Source of the DNA: Siphonodentalium dalli | Lineage: Eukaryota; Mollusca; Scaphopoda; Gadilida; Siphonodentaliidae | Length of the DNA: 64,000 nt | Assembly (NCBI GenBank): GCA_032622095.1 | Contig: CP136063.1 | Span: 148,109,379-148,173,378 of the forward strand | Reading direction: 5' to 3' | Position numbers and translations under genes: made by a program | The notes under the pieces: generated by a model | Seen by the model: the letters and a program-made list of their open reading frames with translations, nothing else | Told to the model about the DNA's origin: nothing | Databases searched by the model: none | Shown: one piece after another, positions 54,001 to 57,851 of the stretch | Layout: every line of letters begins with the position of its first letter | Numbering within the stretch: position 1 is the stretch's first letter

Positions 54001-56833
54001 CCAGATACTGGACCGTGGCCTCAAAACAAAGTTTCTGCATTGGACAGAGGATTGGGAGAATTGAATAGGATCTTCGACAAAAAGGTTTGGTATTTTTTTA
54101 TTTTGTTCCCATGTCATCAATTTTCTGGAAAAGTTTGTAATAGATGTGAACCCTCATTAGGGAAGCTATTCAAACAAATCTTAAAATAATTTTTAATCGA
54201 GTGTCTTACATTTTGTCAGGCTCTAAATGGACATGGTCTGACATTTCAACAGTACACCTGACATGTCTTTTTTTATCACTGAAAATAATGCCAAGTGAAA
54301 CTAATAATTGTGTATTAGGCCAAACAAAAACACTTTTTTGAATCTCAGGCAATTATTTTTGGAGAATCGATGAGGGAGCGAGGGTTTTATTTTTATTTTT
54401 GTTATGGGGATAATGCCCATAGTTAGCACAGGGACCAGCCTAGGGGGCGACGTGGGCGAAATAGTCGCCCTGTGTGGCCGCAAGTCTCCCTGAAATGACG
54501 TCAGGGAGAAGTGGATGTCTCCCTAAAAAAACAACAAAAAAATAAAAAAAAATTTAGTTAAATTTTTAATCTCCCTGAAGAATTGGTGACTGGATGATCT
54601 ACTGCTCAGCTTAACACTTCCAGTTTATCCTCACCCATGTAGAAAATCTATTGTGGACAATAATAACAGCTAAAACAATCTAATGAATAGTTACTAGCGA
54701 CAAATAGTCGCACTAACGCTCCACTTCTCCCTGGTAAGCCCTCACTTCTCCTAATTTTTCCAAGAGGGAGAAGTCACTTCTCCCTATATTTTGACCCTAG
54801 GCTGGTCCCTGAGTTAGCATGGGTTATTATACCTTCCCAGATTAAGAAAATGTAAGGATAACATTGTTTTGATATAAACTAATGTATTCCACTATAAAGA
54901 ATTACCAATTATCACATTGTACTACCCGTACATCAAATCTGAAATAAAGAATGACATAAATATATGACATTGTACTATCCGTACATCATATACTAGTAGG
55001 GATTTACCAGAATGATATATATATATACAATGTATATTTCAATTTACTGTTGTTGATATATTTGATATATGTATACATGTACCTTTTATTGTATATATCT
55101 ATTTATATCTATCTATATACTTTAATATTTATCCATCTATACTATAGTAACTATACTTGCTAGCCATAAAAACTTCAAATACTATTATATTAAACCAGCA
55201 TGTATATACACATCACCAATACGCACCATATTTCTTTCCGGTTTGCGTTCCCGAAATTGGAAATCTCAGAATTGTTTACCGCACAAAAAGTGGGTTATCT
55301 ACCTTTTCGAATTGATAAAATGCCGAAATATTTGAACACATTTGACTTAATAAACTTGGGGTTTGGGCAGCTTGTGGTGACAATATACCTGGTAGTTATC
55401 GTTGCCTAGTGTCTGTTTTTGAATACTAACACATACACCATTGTATGTTTATCATAATCGACGTTTGAAACTTAACTAATTTCTGTTTTCTAGTTTCCTA
55501 TTTTCGTGTTATCATTTGACAGCTTCGGTCAAATTGAAAATCGTAATAAAATGGTTCAACGCGGGCCTTTTTTCCAGACGCGGCTATGCCCGAGAATCAA
55601 AAAAATTTTGGTTGGCCTTATCCCCCATTTATGTACCTCTTCTCAATTGTTTACAATAAATAATGCAAATTTGCCCACCCTGACAAAAACATACGTGCCA
55701 ATTTCACGCTCATTTCTAAGGTTATATAAATACTCATTTGCTCTGAGCCTTTGATCCCTGTGCTGTTACTAGCGCTGAAGGGTCACTCTCATCAAAACAG
55801 TGCTGAAGGGTACACAGGTTTTGAAAATGTGCTGAAAGGTACACAGGGTTTGTGATCAGCACTAATGCATTTACTTTAACTGTGTTCCTGAAAGTGTGGA
55901 GCTCAGTTTGTTTTCCATTAATCTTTTACTTTCCTTGGAACATATTATTCGCCAACAGAAATCATGGCAGACATGAAATCTAAAAGTAATTTAGAACGAG
56001 ATTTCAAAACCTGTATACCCTCAGAACATTTTCAAAACCTGTGTACGCTTCAGCACTTTTTTTGGTGAGAGTGATTCCTTCAGCATTACTAACACCATGC
56101 ATGCAGGGGTAAGCCTATCCATATGATAGTCATGTGACAGTTTGTCGAGGTAACATCTACATACCGGTACCTGTATATAAGTTATATAATATGTCTAATA
56201 GAAGCCCTTATCCATACCACCATATCCACTATTTGGGGGTATCAAAATCTCATAAAAGCCATGTCAAATTCTTAAATGTGTCGCTTGCAACCATGTTTTG
56301 CACAAACAAAATCATTTGGGAGGAATTAAGATGTTGTGAAGTGCATATCAAATTAATTTTGGCTGCTATGCAACTTTTGATAGTCCTGAACATGTGCATC
56401 TTCGCTAATTTTATTCTTGGATTCTCCTGTATTTTAATATAAATTGATATATTGGCAATACTGGTGATAACAAACATATTTACTCAAGAATTGATGCCGT
56501 ATACATCACTTTGATGCCTCATATTTTATGTCATGTTTCTATAGTAATTCCATTTGTTTCTTGTTCTCACAAACATTTCAGTCATATAGATTATAGAATG
56601 TTTTACAAACATTTATTAACTGGAATTTTGACTTTATCCGTAGGTGGTCGCCGAGGCAAATGACGTCACTAGGTTAATCCTCACGATTTAGTGAACATGA
56701 GTGCCTTGTTTTATTTTCAGCAAACTGCCGACCAAGCTTGCTTCAGGTCACTAGGTGGCTTCACAACTCTCGCCAGGATAATACAACTAGTTGATGTGAC
56801 TGTAACAACTGCCAAACCAGTCCTACCTCAAAA
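14507..56833 (+). CDS. SCAPER: SCAPER, 16 internal exons (partial gene)
   Basis: Joined exons: 14507-15018, 16240-16416, 17217-17366, 22046-22115, 23092-23194, 23815-23926, 26952-27092, 28282-28383, 32083-32279, 38574-38655, 45681-45839, 47311-47412, 47832-47962, 48318-48380, 53958-54084, 56721-56833; ~779 residues, all AG/GT and phase-compatible. Order: GWETV block and Ser-rich acidic region (1-300), conserved WGEIVE/PGHG/EKLSSPSRKR block (~308-337), Lys/Glu/Arg coiled coil (~338-570), C2H2 U1-type finger (Cys595, Cys598, His611, His617), basic region, then NKVSALDR and a helical segment. This order is that of animal SCAPER. In vertebrates SCAPER is ER-associated, binds cyclin A, and links TTC5 to CCR4-NOT in tubulin mRNA autoregulation. 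The N-terminal ~270 residues and the C-terminal half lie outside the window. Confidence 0.93.
15029..15200 (+). repeat. Solo 5' end of an AGCTCAACTT-family element
   Basis: TTAGCTCAACTTGCCAAGTC...GTTTGAGCTATTGCCATGG is the hairpin leader also found at 1021 and 51747, but here it is not followed by the ~160 bp tandem units. It begins about 10 bp after the exon donor, so it is an insertion very close to a splice site. The rest of this intron, to 16239, shows no feature I can name. Confidence 0.6.
16240..16416 (+). CDS. SCAPER: SCAPER exon b (acidic helix, copy 1)
   Basis: 59 codons, phase 0 at both ends. It begins LEKELEDAKAEALQSAMEEE and ends EDADEDSEEIN. It aligns with the vertebrate LEKANEEAIASAIAEEE segment. 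Its first half is also similar to the next exon (LEAAQELALQSAIEEEE), so the two exons look like an internal duplication. Donor AAT|GTGAGA. Confidence 0.9.
16969..17240 (+). repeat. ~90 bp tandem repeat that copies a 3' splice site
   Basis: CCTGTCCCTGTAGGTAT starts at 16969, 17058 and 17149, giving units of 89-92 bp. Each unit contains a TTTCACTATAATCATTCTCACACAG 3' splice-site region (shown here only in outline: pyrimidine tract then ACACAG) and the first eight codons of the following exon (ATSELEAA). Only the last unit continues into the full exon at 17217. The other two copies end with CCTGTCCCTGTAGGTAT, which offers 5' splice sites, so 17034-17066 and 17125-17157 could be used as 33 nt in-frame microexons. 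Confidence 0.85.
17217..17366 (+). CDS. SCAPER: SCAPER exon c (acidic helix, copy 2)
   Basis: 50 codons, phase 0 at both ends, donor AGT|GTAAGT. It begins ATSELEAAQELALQSAIEEE and ends with the acidic DLDGDTNLNLS. The helical half resembles exon b. The acidic end corresponds to the vertebrate NNDINIETDNDSD stretch. Confidence 0.9.
17512..21818. repeat. 4.3 kb inverted repeat (foldback element)
   Basis: Left arm about 17512-19305, right arm about 20095-21818, loop about 19306-20094. Outer ends: left GGCTTGCAATGATAGTCCGG; right, read inward on the other strand, GGGCTTCATAGTCCGGTCGC. The arms pair through CGTATAAAGTTTTTTTCTCT, a poly-C/poly-G tract (17683 and 21641), a segment containing AAAATGGCCGCC motifs, and then minisatellite sequence. 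The left arm holds ~95 bp (about 18475-18565) missing from the right; otherwise the arms look ~90-95% alike by eye. No target duplication is obvious. It sits wholly in the 4.7 kb intron between exons c and d, so the pre-mRNA could form a ~1.7 kb duplex. There is no transposase inside. Confidence 0.9.
18930..20510. repeat. ~41 bp minisatellite at the centre of the inverted repeat
   Basis: Degenerate ~41 bp units: CATGACCATATAGCCACTC, then a TATATACATATACACCTCAC type stretch. From about 19310 to 20510 they read in this orientation; from about 18930 to 19305 they are the reverse complement. The orientation switch is thus within the array, and the loop is the same minisatellite without an inverted partner. 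Long open frames on both strands here (for example 19050-19364 and 20067-20351) come from the unit being stop-poor, not from a gene. Confidence 0.8.
22046..22115 (+). CDS. SCAPER: SCAPER exon d
   Basis: 23 codons plus one base (phase 1 end). It encodes NATGSLDASQQTLDWDSMVS then DHE, matching the vertebrate SMDWNDVLADYE segment by its central DW motif. Acceptor TATATTCCAG, donor GAAG|GTAAGC. Confidence 0.85.
22185..22820. mobile_element. Two tandem copies of a palindromic MITE
   Basis: Copy 1 (about 22195-22540) starts with GAATAATCACTTGATTGAAC and GGTGACGTGAAATAATTCAT; its complement TTTTTACGTCACCAGTTCAA follows at about 22308, making a ~150 bp foldback. It then runs through an AT-rich tail (GCTAGTTAATGTGACATAAT). 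Copy 2 (about 22542-22820) repeats the head and tail but has lost most of the right palindromic arm. The two are head to tail. The remainder of this intron to 23091 is AT-rich and featureless. Confidence 0.7.
23092..23194 (+). CDS. SCAPER: SCAPER exon e (most conserved block)
   Basis: Encodes AAVHQNWGEIVEVDERTPGH then GVYMNEKLSSPSRK. The WG[ED]IVE, PGHG and EKLSSPSRKR elements are nearly invariant in animal SCAPER and give the firmest identification of the gene. Starts with two bases (phase 1 acceptor), ends in phase 2, donor AAAAG|GTATTC. Confidence 0.95.
23815..23926 (+). CDS. SCAPER: SCAPER exon f (start of coiled coil)
   Basis: One base completes Arg, then SPTESRKKHEEKQAKAQELR and EKLLSEKADRLRDLSKK. 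It aligns with vertebrate ESKKKHEEKQMKAQQLREKL. Phase 0 end, donor AAG|GTATTA. It is the first segment of the charged coiled coil. Confidence 0.93.
23927..26460. other. Intron sequence without a recognised feature
   Basis: AT-rich intronic DNA. About 24895-24955 is an inverted, diverged match to 13320-13380 (a dispersed repeat). About 26340-26440 (TTTCCGGATGATAACTTTAG) is a diverged unit of the repeat found at 38850-39440. No exon signals consistent with the coiled coil were seen. Confidence 0.4.
26460..26910 (+). repeat. AGCTCAACTT-family relic with a hairpin MITE end
   Basis: It starts with GTTTGAGCTATTGCCATGGG, has one diverged ~160 bp unit (AACATGGCGACCAGCAGCCA), and then a hairpin: GCATTCTCTTATATATGCGA (about 26803) pairs with the complementary TCGCATATATAAGAGAATGC (about 26842). 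It closes with CCATGATGAAATGGTTAA. The hairpin and tail are shared with the TTAA MITE at 31622-31874. Confidence 0.6.
26952..27092 (+). CDS. SCAPER: SCAPER exon g (coiled coil)
   Basis: 47 codons, phase 0 at both ends: VEEVRAWKEELLRQRRLTIE followed by RKMNRAEKIRKLQLSKKAKK. It aligns with vertebrate DVRKWKEELLDQRRRMMEEK. Donor AAA|GTGAGT, acceptor CTTGCCAG. Confidence 0.93.
28282..28383 (+). CDS. SCAPER: SCAPER exon h (coiled coil)
   Basis: 34 codons, phase 0 at both ends: ASEIAFINSLEAQNRKHDIL then SKHQESEARLQDKV. It aligns with vertebrate NEIAFINTLEAQNKRHDVLS almost residue for residue. Donor GTG|GTGAGT. Confidence 0.95.
28560..30010. repeat. Intronic repeat with duplicated and inverted segments
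   Basis: About 28745-28830 (AACAAGTTAACGTAACTTGC and flanks) is repeated directly at about 31010-31090. AGACTATTGAACAAGCTA near 28970 has its complement near 29490, so 28960-29520 is an imperfect inverted repeat. A perfect hairpin, ATTAGCCCTTGT/ACAAGGGCTAAT, lies at 29957-29985. TATCAGTTTTATAGAGGCAC at about 28889 resembles the motif flanking the integrase pseudogene. No coding. Confidence 0.55.
30018..30975. mobile_element. hAT-type non-autonomous element with 8 bp target duplication
   Basis: Ends are inverted: CAAGCCTGAATTTAA at 30018 and TTATATTCAGGCTTG at 30961-30975. The 8 bp GCTGTGAG flanks it on both sides (30010-30017 and 30976-30983). Length 958 bp. An 8 bp duplication is typical of hAT transposons. 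The end sequence AAGCCTGAATTTA recurs at 42652 and 61406. No transposase frame is inside. Confidence 0.8.
31622..31874. mobile_element. TTAA-flanked piggyBac-type MITE, 253 bp
   Basis: TTAA at 31622-31625 and 31871-31874. Inward ends CCCTTCCATGACTGG and, on the other strand, CCCTTTCATGACAGAAGC are inverted repeats. The interior has two hairpins of the GCATTCTCTTATATATG type and the same TTTAATGCTGCACCATGG tail as the relic at 26860-26910. TTAA plus CCCTTTC ends are the piggyBac signature. Confidence 0.8.
32083..32279 (+). CDS. SCAPER: SCAPER exon i (coiled coil)
   Basis: 65 codons plus two bases (phase 2): EERHRRLEEKQAKEAAVEER, RKALEAERKARLDEMQEKRK, then QRDARVERAQQKMEQDRLEN. It aligns with the vertebrate EERQRRQEEKQARDEAVQER region. 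Donor GAAAA|GTATGT. Composition is almost entirely Glu, Arg, Lys, Ala and Gln, as expected for a long single helix or coiled coil. Confidence 0.95.
32419..35886 (-). mobile_element. hAT transposon, complete with 8 bp target duplication
   Basis: Ends: CAGGGCCACCGGAAG at 32419 and its inverted partner CTCTCCGGCGGCCCTG ending at 35886. The host 8-mer GGTGGAAG occurs on both sides (32411-32418 and 35887-35894), a perfect hAT-type duplication. Length 3468 bp. It inserted in the intron between SCAPER exons i and j, opposite to the gene. A run of about 26 C (35834-35859) lies just inside the right end; the left end has a shorter G-run at the matching place. The transposase gene inside is broken. Confidence 0.93.
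33123..35301 (-). pseudogene. hAT transposase (ZMYM1-like type), frameshifted
   Basis: Pieces in order on the - strand: a basic N-terminus MPKSERNKKEAEKARAQAAA (35301-35098); a TTF-type zinc-finger segment with WLIYHRKLQKAFCDTCSTYG (34967-34689); a DUF4371-like core with VLADESSDVSKKEHLTF and MCFDGAAAM (34692-34240); the LSATRWTTRV block (34283-33927); two further segments (33964-33725, 33640-33374); and the hATC dimerisation tail with ERSFSAMRRLKNWLRATSEE, ending at 33123 with ANHRAYFGAF. The frame changes at least five times between pieces, so it is a pseudogene. Domain order is that of zinc finger MYM-type 1-like hAT proteins. Confidence 0.9.
35985..37470. repeat. Higher-order tandem array: ~215-227 bp monomers in a 656 bp unit
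   Basis: The landmark GTAGACAGTAAAATATATG (GTAGG in one monomer) lies at 36126, 36353, 36568 and 36782, giving three monomers of 227, 215 and 214 bp. The three-monomer block from 36126 is then repeated nearly base for base from 36782 to about 37440 (offset 656), including the monomer-specific differences. A partial monomer precedes it. This shows a recent block duplication on top of an older monomer expansion. It lies in the intron between SCAPER exons i and j. Confidence 0.9.
37471..38573. other. Intron sequence without a recognised feature
   Basis: AT-rich; no repeat with a second copy in the window was noticed, and no exon-like segment before the acceptor at 38572-38573. Confidence 0.4.
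38574..38655 (+). CDS. SCAPER: SCAPER exon j (coiled coil end)
   Basis: One base completes Lys, then EREDRIAALYAQQQAHIQEL and QKKIQIK. It aligns with vertebrate REERLAALTAAQQEAMEELQ KKIQLK. Phase 0 end, donor AAG|GTGAGA, acceptor CTATATAG. Confidence 0.93.
38850..39440 (+). repeat. Diverged tandem repeat, ~120-160 bp unit
   Basis: GGTTTCCGGATGATAACTTT-like starts at about 38888, 39007, 39130 and 39291, followed by TTCAAATTTGG and CCGCCCATTTTTGCCGGAG elements. A single diverged unit also occurs at about 26340. No coding. Confidence 0.65.
39493..41426. mobile_element. piggyBac-type non-autonomous element, 1.9 kb
   Basis: TTAA at 39493-39496 and 41423-41426. The terminal inverted repeat is CTCTTTCGCTGCC (left) and CTCTTTCACTGCCGATCGCG (right, read inward). 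Both ends match the piggyBac copy at 7849-10279: left CAGCACCACA...CCACT.CCAAGCAT, and right GACTCAAGTCGC...GCAGTGTATGGGTAATTCGA...GTCGCGATCGGCAGTGAAA. Subterminal CACGTGACC...GGCGGCCATCTTGG motifs are also shared. No transposase frame remains, so it is probably an internal-deletion or captured derivative moved by that family's enzyme. Confidence 0.88.
39731..39872. repeat. Palindrome inside the piggyBac-type element
   Basis: Left arm AATGGCGGTTTCAATGTGGT pairs with right arm ACCACGTTGAATCCGCCGTT; the centre is CATGAACCCCGAAGGGGTTCATG in outline (perfect ~11 bp stem). Total ~140 bp. It is a nested foldback insertion or part of the element. A smaller inverted pair, TTCATAAACCTATGA and TCATAGGTTTATGAA, lies at about 40410-40470. 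Confidence 0.75.
41779..44400 (+). repeat. AGCTCACCTG-family dispersed repeat, copy 1
   Basis: Begins TTAGCTCACCTGAGACGAAG...CTCCGGTGGAGCTATAG, followed by a (CGTC)n tract with CTGT interruptions (about 41822-41890). It then alternates diverged units with TTCATATTTGGTATG, AGATTTGTTCAAATGAGGTC and poly-G/poly-A tracts. The same order of blocks (A-rich tract, GAGTTATGAAA, pyrimidine/C tract, ACATGACCCA, TGAGGTCCCC MITE, ACCACCACTTATCC) returns at 57640-57790 plus 60820-63990. It is therefore a long mobile repeat of at least 2.5 kb. No reading frame is shared by the two copies. Confidence 0.75.
42652..42911. mobile_element. MITE with ~50 bp inverted ends, nested in the repeat
   Basis: Left CAAGCCTGAATTTAGTGTGT, then CTGACATTTGCAGAATGAGG; right end is the inverse (CATTCTGCAAATGTCAGACA...AATTCAGGCTTG). 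ATTATTTTCT occurs just before the left end and again 10-20 bp after the right end. Related ends lie at 30018, at about 43420-43455 (right end only) and at 61406 (left end only). Confidence 0.75.
44401..45680. repeat. Diverged repeat units, intron
   Basis: Continues with weak units of the GTATGG(A/T)GG...TTCAGATTTGTT type, a (CTGT)n microsatellite at about 45117-45137, and a segment with ACTTTCAAA(A/T)GA twice (about 45208 and 45344). It ends AGCACCCGAGGTACAAACTC. No exon other than the one starting at 45681. Confidence 0.5.
45681..45839 (+). CDS. SCAPER: SCAPER exon k (first half of zinc finger)
   Basis: 53 codons, phase 0: QDKSTHRHEEALQQIRDKAF...PHMTPYDNNKICTICNAL. It contains the two cysteines of the C2H2 finger (ICTIC). 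The preceding TPYDNNK matches vertebrate TPYERKKQCSLCN. Donor TTG|GTAAGC, acceptor TATTTCAG. Confidence 0.95.
45934..47173. other. Intron interval with an antisense 123-codon open frame
   Basis: A - strand frame runs from ATG at 46797 to 46426 (begins MDANTNNSNGAKGNKIILNT). I recognise no domain, and no second copy or splice context supports it. The interval is bordered by CCAGGCCTGG (about 45935) and GCAGGCCTGGC (about 47163). These are partly self-complementary and could be eroded element ends, but the flanking 8-mers do not match. Coding status is unresolved; chance is the default reading. Confidence 0.25.
47311..47412 (+). CDS. SCAPER: SCAPER exon l (second half of zinc finger)
   Basis: 34 codons, phase 0 at both ends: IPSEVYLLSHLRGKKHQQAL followed by KDNISANLLSKLEI. 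It supplies the two histidines (SHLRGKKH). The finger is C-x2-C-x12-H-x5-H, the U1/matrin (zf-met) spacing, as in vertebrate CSLCNVLISSEVYLFSHVKG. An intron lies between the Cys and His pairs. Donor ATT|GTAAGT. Confidence 0.95.
47832..47962 (+). CDS. SCAPER: SCAPER exon m (basic linker)
   Basis: 43 codons plus two bases: ENFNLKHIVDAPDSSTHPKI, then VMEKERQKSMKKRVKKLRQR and MNT. It aligns with vertebrate LSLKKYIIDIVVES and KNKKKAKKIKARMN. Donor AAG|GTTAGA is less typical than the others but in phase with the next exon. Confidence 0.9.
48318..48380 (+). CDS. SCAPER: SCAPER exon n (63 nt)
   Basis: Completes Arg, then GLEYESSLAGKTPLESEHKA and two bases. It aligns with vertebrate AKEYESLMETKNSGSDSPYK. 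Acceptor CATTACAG, donor CCAA|GTAAGT. Short, but its phase fits both neighbours and YES is conserved. Confidence 0.87.
48758..49610. mobile_element. TTAA-flanked piggyBac-type MITE, 853 bp
   Basis: TTAA at 48758-48761 and 49607-49610. Inward ends CCCTTTCAATACTGG and, on the other strand, CCCTTTCAACTCATG share the CCCTTTCAA repeat. The interior is AT-rich and has no transposase frame. Same end type as 31622-31874. Confidence 0.75.
49930..50470 (+). repeat. Diverged AGCTCAACTT-family units
   Basis: TGATCATCACCAAACTT, a GGTCACCTCTA segment and AACATGGTCGCCAGCAACCA form one unit; a second follows from about 50200 with GATGGGAGCCATCC and GCGGCATCTTGGATTCTACTC. They resemble the relic at 26480-26700 more than the arrays at 1021 and 51747. 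No hairpin leader was seen. Confidence 0.55.
50493..51058 (+). mobile_element. Helitron-like non-autonomous element 1
   Basis: Starts TCTCATATATATTTTGAAG after an A and ends CTAG at 51055-51058 before a T. A hairpin (AGCCCGGACAACGTCGGGCT, 51029-51048) lies seven bases upstream of CTAG. TC...hairpin...CTRR between A and T is the Helitron signature. After a (CTGT)n tract (about 50516-50553) there are three ~122 bp units with GCTTCGCGCATGCGCAGACG (about 50669, 50791, 50911) and TATCGACTTGAAATTTGG. No Rep/helicase frame. Confidence 0.75.
51059..51648 (+). mobile_element. Helitron-like non-autonomous element 2, abutting element 1
   Basis: Starts TCTATTATATATTTTGGAAG immediately after the CTAG of element 1. 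It ends with the hairpin GCCCGGACGAAGTCGGGT (51621-51638) and CTAG at 51645-51648, then T. The 5' ends of the two elements align (TCT..T(A)TATATTTTG(G)AAGA.CT(CT)GTCTGTCTG). The interior has ~120 bp units with AATATCACGGGATTT and TGACCTTGACCTT. No coding. Confidence 0.75.
51747..53860 (+). mobile_element. Non-autonomous element with ~160 bp tandem core, copy 2
   Basis: Leader TAGCTCAACTTTACATTGTA with the GTTTGAGCTATTGCCATGGC hairpin arm, then about twelve 155-165 bp units (landmark ACATGGCCGCCAGCAGCCA near 52237, 52399, 52557, 52884, 53048, 53203, 53529 and 53693, with variants between), then AAGTTGAGCTACAGTGTCA. Leader, units and trailer match 1021-2975. Some units alternate between two subtypes (GCGGCCATCTTGGATTTCAA and GCAGCCATCTTGGATTTTAC), in both copies. 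It ends only ~100 bp before SCAPER exon o. Confidence 0.85.
53958..54084 (+). CDS. SCAPER: SCAPER exon o (NKVSALDR block)
   Basis: Completes Lys, then IQKVIKDINKYLQTPDTGPW, PQNKVSALDRGLGELNRIFD and KK. It aligns with vertebrate LLKQVQVQDSGSWANNKVSA LDRTLGEITRILEKE; NKVSALDR is identical. Phase 0 end, donor AAG|GTTTGG, acceptor ATTTCAG. Confidence 0.95.
54429..54811. mobile_element. hAT-type MITE with perfect 8 bp target duplication
   Basis: Ends CAGGGACCAGCCTAGGG (54429) and CCCTAGGCTGGTCCCTG (ending 54811) are perfect inverted repeats of 17 bp. AGTTAGCA flanks it at 54421-54428 and 54812-54819. Length 383 bp. The inner sequence (GTCGCCC..., TCTCCCTG..., ACTTCTCCCT) has a poly-A stretch and no frame. 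Perfect ends and duplication suggest a fairly recent insertion. Confidence 0.92.
54820..55760. other. Intron sequence, AT-rich
   Basis: Contains a short direct repeat (CATTGTACTA(C)CCGTACATC at about 54915 and 54969) and a TA-rich microsatellite (about 55015-55135). No exon recognised. Confidence 0.4.
55765..56093. mobile_element. MITE with ~90 bp inverted ends
   Basis: Left end GTTACTAGCGCTGAAGG, then AGTGCTGAAGGGTACACAGG; the right end carries the inverted equivalents (CACAGG.TTTTGAAAATG complement near 56030; CTTCAGCATTACTAAC at the tip). Inside each arm a ~29 bp unit (GTGCTGAAGGGTACACAGG plus TTTTGAAAAT) is repeated. Length ~329 bp. No clear target duplication. Confidence 0.75.
56094..56720. 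other. Intron sequence
   Basis: No repeat or exon noticed before the acceptor TATTTTCAG at 56712-56720. Confidence 0.4.
56721..56833 (+). CDS. SCAPER: SCAPER exon p (last exon seen)
   Basis: 37 codons plus two bases: QTADQACFRSLGGFTTLARI, then IQLVDVTVTTAKPVLPQ. It aligns with vertebrate VADQIAFQAAGGLTALEHIL and ends where the vertebrate protein continues with KSLCNAINVYNL. Phase 2, donor CAAAA|GTGAGT. A following exon must begin with one base; none that continues the SCAPER sequence was found up to 64000. Confidence 0.92.
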
Positions 56834-57640
56834 GTGAGTTGAATATTTGTCCTTAAAAATAGGTCTTGCAGATGTCAATATTCAATGGTATCAAATAGTT
56901 ACATAAAGCCTCATGAATGCACAAGGTATGGTCAGATCATGTTTATAAAAAATAGCCTTGACATTCCCTCCAAATGAATATCGGGATGACTTATGTAAAT
57001 GGGTATTTCGCCGGTTTATTGTCTACATTATAATTATAAAAGAGTGACTCGAATACATGGGTAAAATAAATATTACTGGTATGCTGACAATAGCAGAATT
57101 AGGTCATTCCGACTAATGTTTTACGTGACCCAATTTCAGGTGTGATTAGGGGGTGGGTCATATATTTACCTGAAATTAGTCACAATATTTTCTTCAGTAA
57201 CATCTGTCAAATTCATTTATATTTCCTGTACTGATTTATTTGTTTTCTACTTTTTTAAATTGATTTCCCATATTTTATGCATAAAATCTGGCTGTTTAAA
57301 TGAACTCCTAGCATCACATGCAACATATGTTTTCCGACGGATCATTATATTCACCATAAGCCGTGTAGCATATAAGTTTTTTTCACTTTGAACAGTTCTT
57401 ATATTATGAGCTGTCAATGAATATTGCACACATAAATTCTTGCTAATTAGTTTATAAATAAGCATTTGGAAGTATATACACTGTAAACATTGAAATATTT
57501 CCCACCCCAGGGTGATCTGTCAGGAGGTAGCGTCATAGAGGGACCCAACGTCTCCATGACATTCTCCACAGGTAGGAACCGTTGAAAGAGTTAAACACCC
57601 CTCCAAATGAATAATAGACCCTTCCAATGTATACTTTTTA
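56834..57640. other. Intron sequence
   Basis: No further SCAPER exon. GTTGAAAGAGTTAA at about 57579-57592 looks like a lone piggyBac-type end (TTAACTCTTTCAAC on the other strand); no left partner was identified. Confidence 0.4.
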
Positions 57641-57851
57641 GCTCACCTGAGATGATGTCTCCGGTGGAGCTATAGTCATCACTTCTCGTCCGTCATCCGT
57701 CCGTCGCACCATCCATCCGTCCGTCGTACCGTCCGTCAACAATTCTTTAAACATCTTCTCCTCTGGAACCGTAAGACCGAATGAGTTCATATCTCCGTCA
57801 AAGGTATCTTGCCCACTGAACTATATGGTATATTATCCCAAGTAGGAGGGG
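57640..57851 (+). repeat. AGCTCACCTG-family repeat, copy 2, left part
   Basis: TTAGCTCACCTGAGATGATG...CTCCGGTGGAGCTATAG, (CGTC)n-like tract, GACCGAATGAGTTCATAT, as at 41779. After GTTCATAT comes a sequence (CTCCGTCAAAGGTATCTTGC...) not in copy 1, then the TTAA element. The repeat resumes at 60820 with AGCTTATATTTGGTATGGAG. Confidence 0.75.

Noticed and set aside
57511-57571. Possible SCAPER exon after 57510 (CCACCCCAG, then GGTGATCTG..., then a GTAGGA donor)
   Set aside because: After exon p (phase 2) the expected reading meets TAG after about nine codons, and neither this nor the open alternative from 57533 resembles the conserved continuation (KSLCNAINVY in vertebrates).
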